DNA from: Victivallales bacterium
GTDB taxonomy: Bacteria; Verrucomicrobiota; Lentisphaeria; Oligosphaerales; Oligosphaeraceae
Assembly (NCBI GenBank): GCA_017535315.1
Contig: JAFXUD010000027.1
Span: forward strand, 1-34,507
Direction of reading: 5' to 3'
DNA: 34,507 nucleotides
A program made the position numbers and the translations under genes. Below, one piece after another: positions 9,105 through 17,098 of the stretch. The first letter of the stretch is position 1. Each line of letters opens with the position of its first letter. The notes below the pieces were generated by a model, which worked only from the letters and a program-made list of their open reading frames with translations, was not told where the DNA came from and did no database searches.

Positions 9105-9713
9105 ATGAAAAAGCACAACTCTCTTATCGCCGCATTCGCCATTCTGGGCATCACCTGCGCCACCGCACAGGCTGGTCATCATCACGGCCCGCCCCACCGC
9201 GACCTGTACACCGTCCTTGACATCATCTCCGTCGTCAGCGATGTCTGCAGAACGGCGGCCATCATCAACCCAAGACCTGTCGAAATCCGCACAACCTCCA
9301 CCTACGTCCAGCCGACCGCGACTTATGTGCAGCCCACCGCGACCTACGTGCAGCCAAGCACGGTGGTTCAGCCAACCACCACGTATGTTCAGCCGAGCAC
9401 GGTGGTTCAGCCGATGACCACCTACGTTCAGCCAAGTACCGTTGTCCAGCCAGTCGTTACGGCGCCTACTGTTGTCCAGCCAGTCGTCACAGCGCCCACT
9501 GTGGTCCAGCCAGTCGTCACGGCGCCCACCGTCATCTACGGCAGTGGCTACTACTATCCATCCAGCCGCTGGTACTATGGCAGCCATTATCACCACTACC
9601 GCCCTGCTCCCCCGCCTGTTCATCGCGGGTTCCGTCCTGCGCCAATGCCGCACCATCCAGGCGTCCACCATGGCCCTGGCCTTGGCCCCCGACCTGGCGG
9701 CCCTAGACATTAA
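9105..9713 (+). CDS. secreted His/Pro/Tyr-rich repeat protein
   Basis: The protein has 202 residues. MKKHNSLIAAFAILGITCATAQA is a clear Sec signal peptide. The mature protein begins with a histidine-rich GHHHGPPHRD segment, then a repeat region of TYVQPTA/TYVQPSTVVQP units and three copies of TVVQPVVTAP. It ends in a Tyr-, His- and Pro-rich tail (YYYPSSRWYYGSHYHHYRP, MPHHPGVHHGPG). This looks like an extended cell-envelope or matrix protein; the histidines could bind metal ions, which is inference. The ATG at 9105 is chosen over one 36 bp upstream because of the AAAGGAGG ribosome site 6 bp ahead. Repeat units are conserved in DNA and likely vary in number. No named family recognised. Confidence 0.8.
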   Translation: MKKHNSLIAAFAILGITCATAQAGHHHGPPHRDLYTVLDIISVVSDVCRTAAIINPRPVEIRTTSTYVQPTATYVQPTATYVQPSTVVQPTTTYVQPSTVVQPMTTYVQPSTVVQPVVTAPTVVQPVVTAPTVVQPVVTAPTVIYGSGYYYPSSRWYYGSHYHHYRPAPPPVHRGFRPAPMPHHPGVHHGPGLGPRPGGPRH

Positions 9714-9736
9714 GCAAACAAGATTCTAACAACGTT

Positions 9737-9800
9737 CTAAACGGCTTAAACGACGCAAGAGGCATGAAGTGTTGCCTCTTGCGTCGTTTAAGCCGTTTAG
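9737..9800. terminator. perfect 28-bp hairpin after the His/Pro-rich gene
   Basis: The arms 9737-9764 and 9773-9800 are exact reverse complements with an 8-nt loop (tgaagtgt). No U-tract follows, so it may act as a bidirectional stem barrier or as a repeat element. The arms contain ctaaacgg/cttaaacgacg units that also appear near 12590 and 14570. Confidence 0.75.
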
Positions 9801-9828
9801 GTCGTTTAATTCCAAATCCTTAACTCAA

Positions 9829-12267
9829 ATGAAACACACAAGAATGCATCTTTGGAATTGTTCCAAGACTTTAGCCTTTTTCGTTTTCCTTTTTTCCTGC
9901 ACTGTGTTTCTTTCCGCAGGGCAGATGCGACTGGCCTCTGACGGTAAGGCACTCTTCAAGATAGCCACTTCAGAACAGCCAAACAAATTCGATGTCTTCG
10001 CTGCGGAGGATTTGCAGAGTTACCTGGGACGCATGTCAGGCGCAGCGTTCCAAGTCGTCAAGGAGTCGGAACTTGCATCGGGCGAGGCAGCCATCTATCT
10101 CGGGCAGACAAAGGCCGCCGCAAGACTTGGTCTCTCTTCCGAACAGTTCTCACGCGAGGAGTGGCGCATCAAATGCGATGGCGACCAGTCGCTGGTCATC
10201 ACGGGCGGGCTGCCCATTGGCACCTTTTACGGCACGTGGGCGCTCCTCAACCACCTCGGCTGCTATGCACTCACCTGGGACCAGGACGCCATCCCGCATC
10301 AGCCCGAACTGCTCTATGACGGCTTCGAGGAACAGCGCAAACCCGCCTTCGGCGGACGTATGATCTACGACCACCAGTCGGGTGCCATCCTGCGGGCGGG
10401 CTGCAACCAGTCCGTGCTCGACACCTACTACCGCTGGATTCTGCGCAACTACGTCAATGGACGGCAGGACAACACCCCGATGCCCTACTACGTCAGCGGC
10501 GTCTTCCACATCCCGCACCCGCGCCAATACCACTCCCTAGAGAGTTATCTCCCAGCAGACAAATACTTCAAGGAACACCCTGAATACTACTGGATGACGG
10601 ACAGCGGAAAGCGGGAACCGCCGCCCCGCCCTGGCTACAATGGCGGCCTCTGCATGTCCAACCCAGAGGTGATGAAGCTGGTTCTTGAAAGGCTGCGCGA
10701 AATGATAAGGGAAGACCGCGAACGCTTCCCGAAGGAGGAGTGGCCGACCGTCTATGACATCTCACGGATGGACGGCTCCAAGTATTTCTGCAAATGCCCG
10801 AAATGCCTTGAAATCGCAGAGGAAGAGGGCTCCCAGCAATCCCTTTTCTACCGCTTTCTCAACCAGATTGCAGGCCCCATCCATGAGGAATACCCCGAAA
10901 TTGTCATCCGCACCTTTGGCGACCTGAACGAAAGCGAAAATCCAAACCATACAAAGCCGCTGGACAATGTCCTGCTCTGGATTTCTGACAAATACACCCT
11001 CTCCGACTGCTTCCGTCCCCTCGTCCACCCCATCAACGACGAAGCGCGCGACCTGCTCACACGTCGCCAGCAGGACGGCAAGCGCTTCATGATCTGGGAC
11101 TACTGGAACCTGGGCGGAAGAGTCTATTTCACGCCGCCACGCGTGGAAACCAATTTCGACGCCATCCAGCCAGATATCCAGTACTTCAAGAAAATCGGGG
11201 CAACCGACTTTTTCATCGAAGCCTCCATGGACGGCGGTTCGCCGCAGAACTTCATTCCCCTGTGCTATTTTGTAGCCAATCAGTTGATGATTGACCCCGA
11301 AAGAGATGCGGAAAAGTTGGCCAACATCTTCATCGACCACTACTTCGGTCCCAATGCAGCCCTCATGCGCGAGTGGTTCCAAGAGATTCGCGCGGGTGTC
11401 GCAAAAGAGACGAGGAGACAACCGTCGTATGGTGCTGTCCGCTGGAGTTTCTGCAACGATGAGTTTCTGCTTCGCTCATACAAGAATTTAAAGGCGGCTG
11501 CCAACACTTTGCCTAAAGGGAACCCCTTCCGCACACATATTGAAAACGAGATGATTTCGCTTGTCTGGGCCATCATCGCCGAATGGAAGCTCTGGGCAGA
11601 TAAGTTTGAGGCAAATGGCGTCAAAATGGAGGCTTTGGCGGAGGAGTGCCGCCAATATGCCAAGGCATTCGTCTCCCGCTATGGCGGTAAACAGGGAAGC
11701 CTCCACAACATCTATGTCAGCGACTTCGAGGACAGGTTCAACCTCTATGCCCAAAAGCAGCCCGTCCCCGAAAAGTTCAAGGATATTCCCGAGGACCATC
11801 TGCTCATTTTAGGCTACGCGGGATTCATTACCAAGCCTGGATATGGTGCTAGAATCATTTCAGATAAAGAGGCCATCTGCGGCAGAGCCTTCGCAGGCAT
11901 GCACAAGTCTGACGATTACCACGGCGCGAACAAAATCATCGAGGCGACGGGAAAATACAAGTTCAAGACTACCTATTTCGAGGCGGCTGGTGCAAAGCTG
12001 CTCGTTGAAACTGTGCCCGATGATGAAAAATACCACTGGTACAAAATGGAGGGAAAGGCCACCATCAAGCCAGAGCACAGCTGTGTCTGGAGCCAGGGAT
12101 GGGCCATCCATGCCAACCTGAACCGATTCCACGATCCAAAGGCGTCTGAAAACAACATCTGGGACGAGGTCTGGTTAAGGGTTAAATTCACGGGGCCAGC
12201 CTACGTCCCAACCTCCACGCAACAGAACGCCATTATCATCGACCAGGTGGTCTTCGTCAGGAATTAG
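9829..12267 (+). CDS. DUF4838 protein with alpha-glucuronidase-like N-terminal domain
   Basis: The 812-residue secreted protein has a hydrophobic signal segment (LAFFVFLFSCTVFLSAG) after MKHTRMHLWNCSK. Next is a GH67-N-like domain (AAIYLGQTKAA, LVITGGLPIGTFYGTWALLNHLG). A DUF4838 domain follows, with KYFKEHPEYYWM, the CKCPKC motif, IVIRTFGDLNESENPNHTKP and FMIWDYWNLGG. The C-terminal 200 residues (GRAFAGMHKSDDYHGANK onward) resemble a beta-sandwich carbohydrate module. The family is common in polysaccharide-degrading Bacteroidota and Lentisphaerota, but its reaction is not established. No Shine-Dalgarno is visible at 9829; ATG 9844 is an alternative. An in-frame ATG at 9769 is rejected because it lies inside the 9737-9800 hairpin. 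Confidence 0.88.
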   Translation: MKHTRMHLWNCSKTLAFFVFLFSCTVFLSAGQMRLASDGKALFKIATSEQPNKFDVFAAEDLQSYLGRMSGAAFQVVKESELASGEAAIYLGQTKAAARLGLSSEQFSREEWRIKCDGDQSLVITGGLPIGTFYGTWALLNHLGCYALTWDQDAIPHQPELLYDGFEEQRKPAFGGRMIYDHQSGAILRAGCNQSVLDTYYRWILRNYVNGRQDNTPMPYYVSGVFHIPHPRQYHSLESYLPADKYFKEHPEYYWMTDSGKREPPPRPGYNGGLCMSNPEVMKLVLERLREMIREDRERFPKEEWPTVYDISRMDGSKYFCKCPKCLEIAEEEGSQQSLFYRFLNQIAGPIHEEYPEIVIRTFGDLNESENPNHTKPLDNVLLWISDKYTLSDCFRPLVHPINDEARDLLTRRQQDGKRFMIWDYWNLGGRVYFTPPRVETNFDAIQPDIQYFKKIGATDFFIEASMDGGSPQNFIPLCYFVANQLMIDPERDAEKLANIFIDHYFGPNAALMREWFQEIRAGVAKETRRQPSYGAVRWSFCNDEFLLRSYKNLKAAANTLPKGNPFRTHIENEMISLVWAIIAEWKLWADKFEANGVKMEALAEECRQYAKAFVSRYGGKQGSLHNIYVSDFEDRFNLYAQKQPVPEKFKDIPEDHLLILGYAGFITKPGYGARIISDKEAICGRAFAGMHKSDDYHGANKIIEATGKYKFKTTYFEAAGAKLLVETVPDDEKYHWYKMEGKATIKPEHSCVWSQGWAIHANLNRFHDPKASENNIWDEVWLRVKFTGPAYVPTSTQQNAIIIDQVVFVRN

Positions 12268-12300
12268 GTGCTATGGACGCCTAACTTAAAAGGGACAAGA

Positions 12301-12371
12301 GGGACGGGAGAGACGGGAGGGACAGCGATATCGCTTTAGGCACTCCACTCTGTCCCTCCCGTCCCTTTTTT
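12301..12371 (+). terminator. repeat-derived hairpin terminator after DUF4838 gene
   Basis: Nonamer-type units gacgggagg form the left arm; a 14-bp perfect stem (12312-12325 with 12350-12363) is followed after two C by six Ts (12366-12371). The arm sequence belongs to the same repeat family as 168-317 and 14393-14475, so here the minisatellite doubles as a terminator. Confidence 0.8.
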
Positions 12372-12383
12372 CGCTATACCTGT

Positions 12384-12412
12384 TTGCACAAATCGCGAAA
12401 TCGGATTATATT
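12384..12412 (+). promoter_or_regulatory. tRNA-Pro promoter
   Basis: TTGCAC (12384-12389), a 17-bp spacer and TATATT (12407-12412) end 28 bp before the tRNA gene. Confidence 0.65.
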
Positions 12413-12440
12413 ATTGATTGTTTTTGCAATGATTCATAAT

Positions 12441-12518
12441 CGGGGCGTGGCTCAGTCTGGCTAGAGCGCTGCGTTCGGGACGCAGAGGCCGGAGGTTCAA
12501 ATCCTCTCGCCCCGACCA
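12441..12518 (+). tRNA. tRNA-Pro (anticodon CGG)
   Basis: A full cloverleaf is visible. The acceptor stem cggggcg pairs with cgccccg, and the anticodon arm is ctgcg-ttcggga-cgcag with anticodon CGG (reads CCG). The T-arm contains ggttcaaatcc, and the 3' end is A plus an encoded CCA. Its own promoter lies upstream and an intrinsic terminator follows at 12530-12567, so it is a single-gene transcription unit. Confidence 0.95.
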
Positions 12519-12529
12519 TTTTTTAGCAC

Positions 12530-12567
12530 AAATCCCATGGAAAACACGTGATTCCATGGGATTTTTT
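12530..12567 (+). terminator. intrinsic terminator of tRNA-Pro
   Basis: A 13-bp perfect stem (12530-12542 with 12552-12564) with a 9-nt loop runs into a T-tract at 12562-12567. Confidence 0.92.
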
Positions 12568-12612
12568 ATAATGGCGACGATTATTGGCAAAGGACCTAAA
12601 CGATACAAGTGG

Positions 12613-12618
12613 TATAAT
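12613..12618 (+). promoter_or_regulatory. -10 element before DUF5696-like gene
   Basis: A perfect TATAAT is 21 bp upstream of the ATG at 12640. The position 17 bp upstream is not a recognisable -35; a TTGGCA lies 23 bp away, which is too far for standard sigma-70. Confidence 0.4.
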
Positions 12619-12639
12619 GAATAATCAAAGGAGTATTCA

Positions 12640-14367
12640 ATGAGTTTCATTCGTTTTGTCGCACAAGATGATTCGATGCAAGAGATACCGCTCGTTGCGG
12701 AGGGCAATCTTTTCCGACTCCCCAAAAATCGCATTCCCGCGAATACAAGGGATGTCGAGTTCCATTTCGATGAGTTCATAGCGCCAGTCGGTGCAGATGG
12801 ATACTTCGTAATTCCCTCGATTCCAGACAGAAACCATCCGACTGGCCTTTGCCGTTTCCATCCTCGCGAAGAGCAGGAGACTGTCTGCCGCCGCAGCGAC
12901 CTGCCGATTTTCGGCATTCGCAATGGTGAAAACGCCATTCTCGCCGTCGTCTCTGGAATGGCTCTGACCTATTCCATCGTCTTCGGCGTCAAGGACGGCA
13001 GATACTACATGTACCCACGCTTCCACTGCGAGGACGGTATCGCCTACGACGACCCTGAAGTTGTCCTGATTCCGTTACGTGGTTCTGAGGCAACGTGGAG
13101 CGGAATGGCTCGTGCCTATCGCGCATACCAGTTGGGGCGTGGCGCCTGCACACCGCTCCGCGAGCGTGTAAAAGAATATCCTGTCGTCGGAGAGACCGTC
13201 AACGCCGTCCCAATCCGCATTCGCCACGCATGGAAGCCGATGCCGACACCTGCACTGGACCAGATTCCTGGCGTCAATGAACCCATCCCGCATGTTGCCG
13301 TCACCTTCAAACGCGCCTGCGAGATTCTCGAGCGACTGCACGCCGCTGGCGTGGAACACGTGGACCTCTGTCTTGTCGGCTGGAACATCGGTGGCCATGA
13401 TGGACGATTTCCAGACATCTTCCCGCCCGACCCGCGCGTCGGCACATGGGACGACCTCAAGGCACTTATCGCCAAGGCGAAATCCTACGGCTATCTCATC
13501 TCCGTCCATACGTGTCCCCATGACTCCTACTCCATATCAAAGCGTCTCGACAAGGACGACTATCTCATCGACGCTGACGGCCGTCCGCACTACTATCGCG
13601 CATTCAGCGGCGGACAGTGCATCCTCCTCTGCCCTAAGCAGGCGCATCTCCACTATGTCACGGAGGACATCGAGCAACTTGCGGCCCTTGGCTTCAGGGG
13701 CAACCACTATTTCGACGTGCTGAGCATCAATCCACCATCCGCCTGCCACCACCGTCTTCATCCGCTCAACGAACGCGAGGCGGGCGAATGGCGCTGCCGC
13801 ACCCTGCAATATGGACGTGAGCTGATCGGGGCCTCCTCTTCCGAAGGAGGCCTGGACTACTGCATTGGCTCGCTAGATTATGTTCTCTACACCTTCTGGT
13901 CGCTGTTCCCGAAGAAAATACAGCCGCTTATCGATGAACTCATCCCGTTTTGGTTCATCGTCTATCACGGCATCGTCACCTACAACAGCAGTTGCGAGAC
14001 GATGAACTCCATGGTAAAGGAGCCAAACAGCTTCCTGCTCAACACGCTCTATGGTGGACGCCCCGCCGCATATTTCTACGCCAAATATCGCACCAACTCC
14101 TTCAACTGGATGGGCGAAGAAGACCTTACATGCGCCACCGACGAAGCCCTCGAACATTCCGTCGCGTGTATCGCAAAGGCATACCGCAGATTCTCGCAGA
14201 CCGCAGACCTCCAGTACGAGTTCATCGACGACATCTTCGATCTCTCTCCGACCCTCCGCGTCGCGCGCTATTCCGACGGCACCCGCATCGTCTGCAACTT
14301 CTCCGACGAATCCGCCACCTACGACGACAGAACCGTCCCGCCGCACGATTTCATTAGAATCAATTAG
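12640..14367 (+). CDS. putative TIM-barrel glycoside hydrolase (DUF5696/GH101-like)
   Basis: The 575-residue protein has no signal peptide. The N-terminal ~180 residues look like a beta-sandwich (VSGMALTYSIVFGVKDGRYYMYPRF). A barrel follows, with VEHVDLCLVGWNIGGHDGRFPDIFPPDP, YGYLISVHTCPHDSY, NHYFDVLSINPP and IGASSSEGGLDYCIGSLDY. Asp359 (YFDV) and Glu402 (SSEGG) are in the positions expected of nucleophile and acid/base in GH101-like enzymes, and the order of strands fits DUF5696 proteins from Firmicutes and Lentisphaerota. Substrate is unknown; an intracellular galactosaminide or glycan hydrolase is plausible. AAAGGAG lies 7 bp before the ATG. The last 70 bp are duplicated downstream (14474-14543). 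Confidence 0.7.
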   Translation: MSFIRFVAQDDSMQEIPLVAEGNLFRLPKNRIPANTRDVEFHFDEFIAPVGADGYFVIPSIPDRNHPTGLCRFHPREEQETVCRRSDLPIFGIRNGENAILAVVSGMALTYSIVFGVKDGRYYMYPRFHCEDGIAYDDPEVVLIPLRGSEATWSGMARAYRAYQLGRGACTPLRERVKEYPVVGETVNAVPIRIRHAWKPMPTPALDQIPGVNEPIPHVAVTFKRACEILERLHAAGVEHVDLCLVGWNIGGHDGRFPDIFPPDPRVGTWDDLKALIAKAKSYGYLISVHTCPHDSYSISKRLDKDDYLIDADGRPHYYRAFSGGQCILLCPKQAHLHYVTEDIEQLAALGFRGNHYFDVLSINPPSACHHRLHPLNEREAGEWRCRTLQYGRELIGASSSEGGLDYCIGSLDYVLYTFWSLFPKKIQPLIDELIPFWFIVYHGIVTYNSSCETMNSMVKEPNSFLLNTLYGGRPAAYFYAKYRTNSFNWMGEEDLTCATDEALEHSVACIAKAYRRFSQTADLQYEFIDDIFDLSPTLRVARYSDGTRIVCNFSDESATYDDRTVPPHDFIRIN

Positions 14368-14392
14368 GTCATTCAGACGAAACTATTCGGGA

Positions 14393-14475
14393 CGGGAGGG
14401 ACAGCCCAATTGCGTTATGTCTTTTGCTCTGTCGCTCCTGTCTCTCCCGTCCCTCCTGTCCCTCCTGTCCCTGTC
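14393..14475. repeat. inverted gacgggagg/gtccctcct nonamer array
   Basis: A short left arm (gacgggagggacag, from 14393) and a longer right arm of gtctctccc/gtccctcct units flank a ~25-nt loop. Same family as 168-317 and 12301-12363. The right arm abuts the duplicated gene fragment at 14474. Confidence 0.75.
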
Positions 14476-14543
14476 TGCAGCTTCTCCGACGAATCCGCCA
14501 CATACGACGGCAGAACCATCCCGCCGCACGATTTCATTAGAAT
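14474..14543 (+). pseudogene. duplicated 3'-end fragment of the DUF5696-like gene
   Basis: These 70 bp match 14291-14360, the codons for the C-terminal end of the upstream protein, without gaps and with only four substitutions. The original reading frame continues through ...DFIRI then runs into aaaa instead of the original stop context. The fragment has no start and no upstream coding sequence, so it is a remnant: either a deleted tandem paralogue or a copy moved by recombination between the flanking nonamer repeats. Confidence 0.85.
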
Positions 14544-14575
14544 AAAAACAGCGAGTTAAGCATTCCCAAAGACCT

Positions 14576-14602
14576 AAACGACATTTTATGTCGTTTGTTT
14601 TA
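14576..14602. terminator. short hairpin between convergent genes
   Basis: The stem aaacgacat (14576-14584) pairs with atgtcgttt (14588-14596), followed by gttttatt. It could terminate transcription from the plus side. The stem sequence echoes the ctaaacgac unit of the hairpin at 9737-9800. Confidence 0.55.
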
Positions 14603-14607
14603 TTCTC

Positions 14608-15723
14608 TCACTCAAGGGTGAAGGTGAACTCGTTGAGTTCATCCTGCTTCCAGGCCAGATGGCGTGTGGAAGGGGAAATGCCGAAGAGCGGGGAGAAGGT
14701 CTTCGCCTTGACCGTCTTGCGGTCGGGCATAAACTCAAGCAGCCTCAGCCAGCCATCGCCGCCGCTGCCATGGAAGCCACCGCCGATGGCCTGCGTGTTG
14801 AACGCCATCTGGGCAACGCTTTTGCCCGATGAATTTTGAGCCATGGAAAAAGCCACGCCATACTCCCATGCATCGGCCCTGGCGATATGCCCGCAGACGA
14901 CCAGACGAATGTTCTTGGCAGGATAGACCAGTTTCTGGAAAATCGCCTCTCCTGCGTTGCCACCCTCCTGGTTCAGCTGGTATTTTTCCGTTTCCATGCG
15001 TTCGCCAGTATAGCGGAGATAGGAGTGGGTCAGGACAACTCCAATGTGTTCCGCGAAGCGAGGCTGGTCAACGAGCTTCTTCGCCCAATCCAAGTCGGAA
15101 TTGGTCGGCGCAAACGGCAGCGTGATGAAGAGAAATTTGCGGTTGTCAGGTACAGGAGCAGTGAATTCGTATGCGGATGCCTCCAGCGTGGTGACATCAA
15201 ACGAATTATAGGCGCACGCCACCAGGTGCTTGCGCGTCTGAGGATTGCGGTCGGTCGGGAAGAACTCATTGAACCAGGTGCGACGGTCTTCGGATGAGAG
15301 GTGGCCGTAGTCATGGTTGCCCGTGCAGAGGATATACGGTATCCTGCCGTCCATGCGCTCCATCAGCCGAGAAAAGGCCTTCCATTGTTCCTTGCCTAGC
15401 AGCGAATTACGGTTTGGGGTGAGGTCCTTCTGGTCATTGCGATAGACCAGGTCGCCCGTATAGAGGACTTGCTGGATGCGAAGCGGCTCCTGGTTGTCGA
15501 GAATCCAGGTGTGCATAATATCGACGATGCCATGGTTGCAGGGGCGTTCCACGTATGCCTGAACATCGGGGATGACAACCATCGTCCACGAATCTGCATC
15601 ACTGAGCTGCGGTGGCTGGTAGGGCGCTGGCTGTTGTTCCCCAGTTGCAGATGTGACATTTTGCGAGACGCACGCAGTAATGCCGCACATCATTGCCAAA
15701 ATGAGAAGAAATCTTTTGTTCAT
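14608..15723 (-). CDS. metallophosphoesterase lipoprotein (calcineurin-like)
   Basis: The 371-residue protein begins MNKRFLLILAMMCGITAC, a lipoprotein signal with lipobox ITAC. The catalytic domain carries the dimetal phosphoesterase motifs in order: IPDVQ (D-x-H variant with Gln), GDLV, GNHDYGH, LTHSYLR and CGHI. The first motif has Gln in place of His, as in a subset of surface phosphoesterases. Likely a periplasmic or surface-attached phosphatase or phosphodiesterase; substrate unknown. The start at 15723 is supported by AAGGA 10 bp upstream; an ATG 24 bp earlier lacks this. It is the last gene of the minus-strand run starting at 21301, 27 bp after the YdjY-like gene. Confidence 0.85.
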   Translation of the reverse strand: MNKRFLLILAMMCGITACVSQNVTSATGEQQPAPYQPPQLSDADSWTMVVIPDVQAYVERPCNHGIVDIMHTWILDNQEPLRIQQVLYTGDLVYRNDQKDLTPNRNSLLGKEQWKAFSRLMERMDGRIPYILCTGNHDYGHLSSEDRRTWFNEFFPTDRNPQTRKHLVACAYNSFDVTTLEASAYEFTAPVPDNRKFLFITLPFAPTNSDLDWAKKLVDQPRFAEHIGVVLTHSYLRYTGERMETEKYQLNQEGGNAGEAIFQKLVYPAKNIRLVVCGHIARADAWEYGVAFSMAQNSSGKSVAQMAFNTQAIGGGFHGSGGDGWLRLLEFMPDRKTVKAKTFSPLFGISPSTRHLAWKQDELNEFTFTLE

Positions 15724-15750
15724 TGGTTTTATTCCTTTTTCTATCATTCT

Positions 15751-16383
15751 CTACAATCTTGGCTTGAAGACAACAGTAACCTCATCAGGTTGCTTGAGGT
15801 CTGTATTGACAGTATGGAGGGTGTCATCCTCCAGGCTTTCCTTGTCGGGGATGTCGAGGATGGTGGAACCGACAGAGTAGTTCAGCACTACATTGCCCTC
15901 TGCATCGGCCAGGAATCGCCCTTCCTTGACGACGGAGCCGACAAACGTCCACCCCTGGCGGTCGGCAGGTTTGCCCGTGCGCCTGTCCAGCATCCATTCC
16001 TCAACAGGTTTCCGCTGGAGAAGGCCCTTTTCATCCTTCCATTCGATAAAGATATCGACAAGGGTTCCCTGGGCCGTGGCCTGTCCAGGCAACCTGCTTC
16101 CGTTCTTTGCACCCAATGCGTAGAGCATCGCCTGAATCTGGAGGGCGGAAATCTTCGTGACCAGCAACGCCTCGTGGACGCGTCCATGCGGCTGTGCGAT
16201 GATGACCTCAAGAGCACCTGCCTCCAGGTTGAACTCCGCAGGGAAAGCCAATTCCTTCGCCTCGGGACGTATAGTGATACCCGCCACCAACAGCGTCCCG
16301 TCTGGCATCTTCTTCACGCCAGCGGGCATATCAGCGGCCCTTAGCATCAGGGCCAGAAAAAGGATTGCAAGGGTGCCTTTCAT
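15751..16383 (-). CDS. YdjY-domain secreted protein
   Basis: The 210-residue protein has a short signal peptide (MKGTLAILFLALMLRAADM). The body contains GALEVIIAQPHGRVHEALLVTKISALQIQAMLYALGAKNG, VDIFIEWKDEKG, EEWMLDRRTGKPA and WTFVGSVVKEGRFLADAEG. This run is typical of the YdjY domain found in Planctomycetota and Lentisphaerota periplasmic proteins. No enzymatic role is established. The ATG overlaps the plsY stop by 4 bp (ATGA), so translation is coupled. Confidence 0.8.
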   Translation of the reverse strand: MKGTLAILFLALMLRAADMPAGVKKMPDGTLLVAGITIRPEAKELAFPAEFNLEAGALEVIIAQPHGRVHEALLVTKISALQIQAMLYALGAKNGSRLPGQATAQGTLVDIFIEWKDEKGLLQRKPVEEWMLDRRTGKPADRQGWTFVGSVVKEGRFLADAEGNVVLNYSVGSTILDIPDKESLEDDTLHTVNTDLKQPDEVTVVFKPRL

Positions 16384-17045
16384 TTGCTTTCCTTGGCCTC
16401 GCCCTTGTTTTCGTTGGATTTCTTCTCAAACTTGCCCTCTGTTCCGTTGCGGATGCGTTTAATGTTGTCCTTATGGCGGATGATGACCAAGGCCGCGATG
16501 ATGGCAAGCAAAATGACGCCTGGCCAGCCAATTGCGCCACTGGCAAACTGCATTCCCAACGCAACCAAGGCAATGACCGTTACAGCCACCATGCTTGCCA
16601 GCGAGACCATTCTGCTAAAATGGAAGACAACAAGCCAGGCGATGCCGCCAATCAAAACTGGGATGAAGGCGATGCCAGAGACGACGCCTAGACTGGTAGC
16701 AACCCCTTTGCCCCCCTTGAACTTCAGCCAAATCGGGAAAATGTGCCCCAGCACGGCGGCGATAGCCGCTATGATACCGCCCCAACTGGCTCCGATGGCA
16801 AGACGCCCCCCCAGCGAATGGCCGATGAAAACCACGGGCAGCAGCCCCTTGAGAAAATCCATTGCAAAGCAGATGAAACTCCAGTCCCGCCCCAGGACGC
16901 GCCGCACATTCGTTGCGCCTATGTTGTGGCTTCCGTACTGACGAATGTCAACGCCGTTGAACTTGCCAATGAGGTAGCCGCTGGGCAGGCTGCCGCAGAG
17001 GTAGGAGAGCACGAAAACGAGAAGGCCACTGGTCAGTTCATTCAT
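16380..17045 (-). CDS. plsY: glycerol-3-phosphate acyltransferase PlsY
   Basis: The 221-residue inner-membrane enzyme transfers the acyl group of acyl-phosphate to glycerol-3-phosphate, making lysophosphatidate at the start of phospholipid synthesis. The signature SYLCGSLPSGYLIGKFNGVDIRQYGSHNIGATNVRRVLG is the PlsY motif 1. The second motif FKGGKGVAT is at ~residues 113-121, and the phosphate-binding loop GHIFPIWLKFKGGKG precedes it. Five to six transmembrane helices alternate with these loops. The C-terminus has an extra basic, Lys/Glu-rich tail. AAGGAT lies 9 bp before the ATG. PlsX is not in the window. Confidence 0.95.
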   Translation of the reverse strand: MNELTSGLLVFVLSYLCGSLPSGYLIGKFNGVDIRQYGSHNIGATNVRRVLGRDWSFICFAMDFLKGLLPVVFIGHSLGGRLAIGASWGGIIAAIAAVLGHIFPIWLKFKGGKGVATSLGVVSGIAFIPVLIGGIAWLVVFHFSRMVSLASMVAVTVIALVALGMQFASGAIGWPGVILLAIIAALVIIRHKDNIKRIRNGTEGKFEKKSNENKGEAKESK

Positions 17046-17098
17046 TGTTTTTTATCCTTGCGTTTGAGTAGAAAAGCAGTTGCAGATCTGAGAAATCC

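Noticed and set aside
9769-9828. Upstream start for the DUF4838 protein
   Set aside because: The ATG at 9769 lies inside a perfect hairpin; the signal peptide begins after the ATG at 9829.
12640-14367. Assignment to a specific GH family number
   Set aside because: Asp359 and Glu402 fit GH101/DUF5696 expectations, but from the sequence alone I cannot separate this from related TIM-barrel families.
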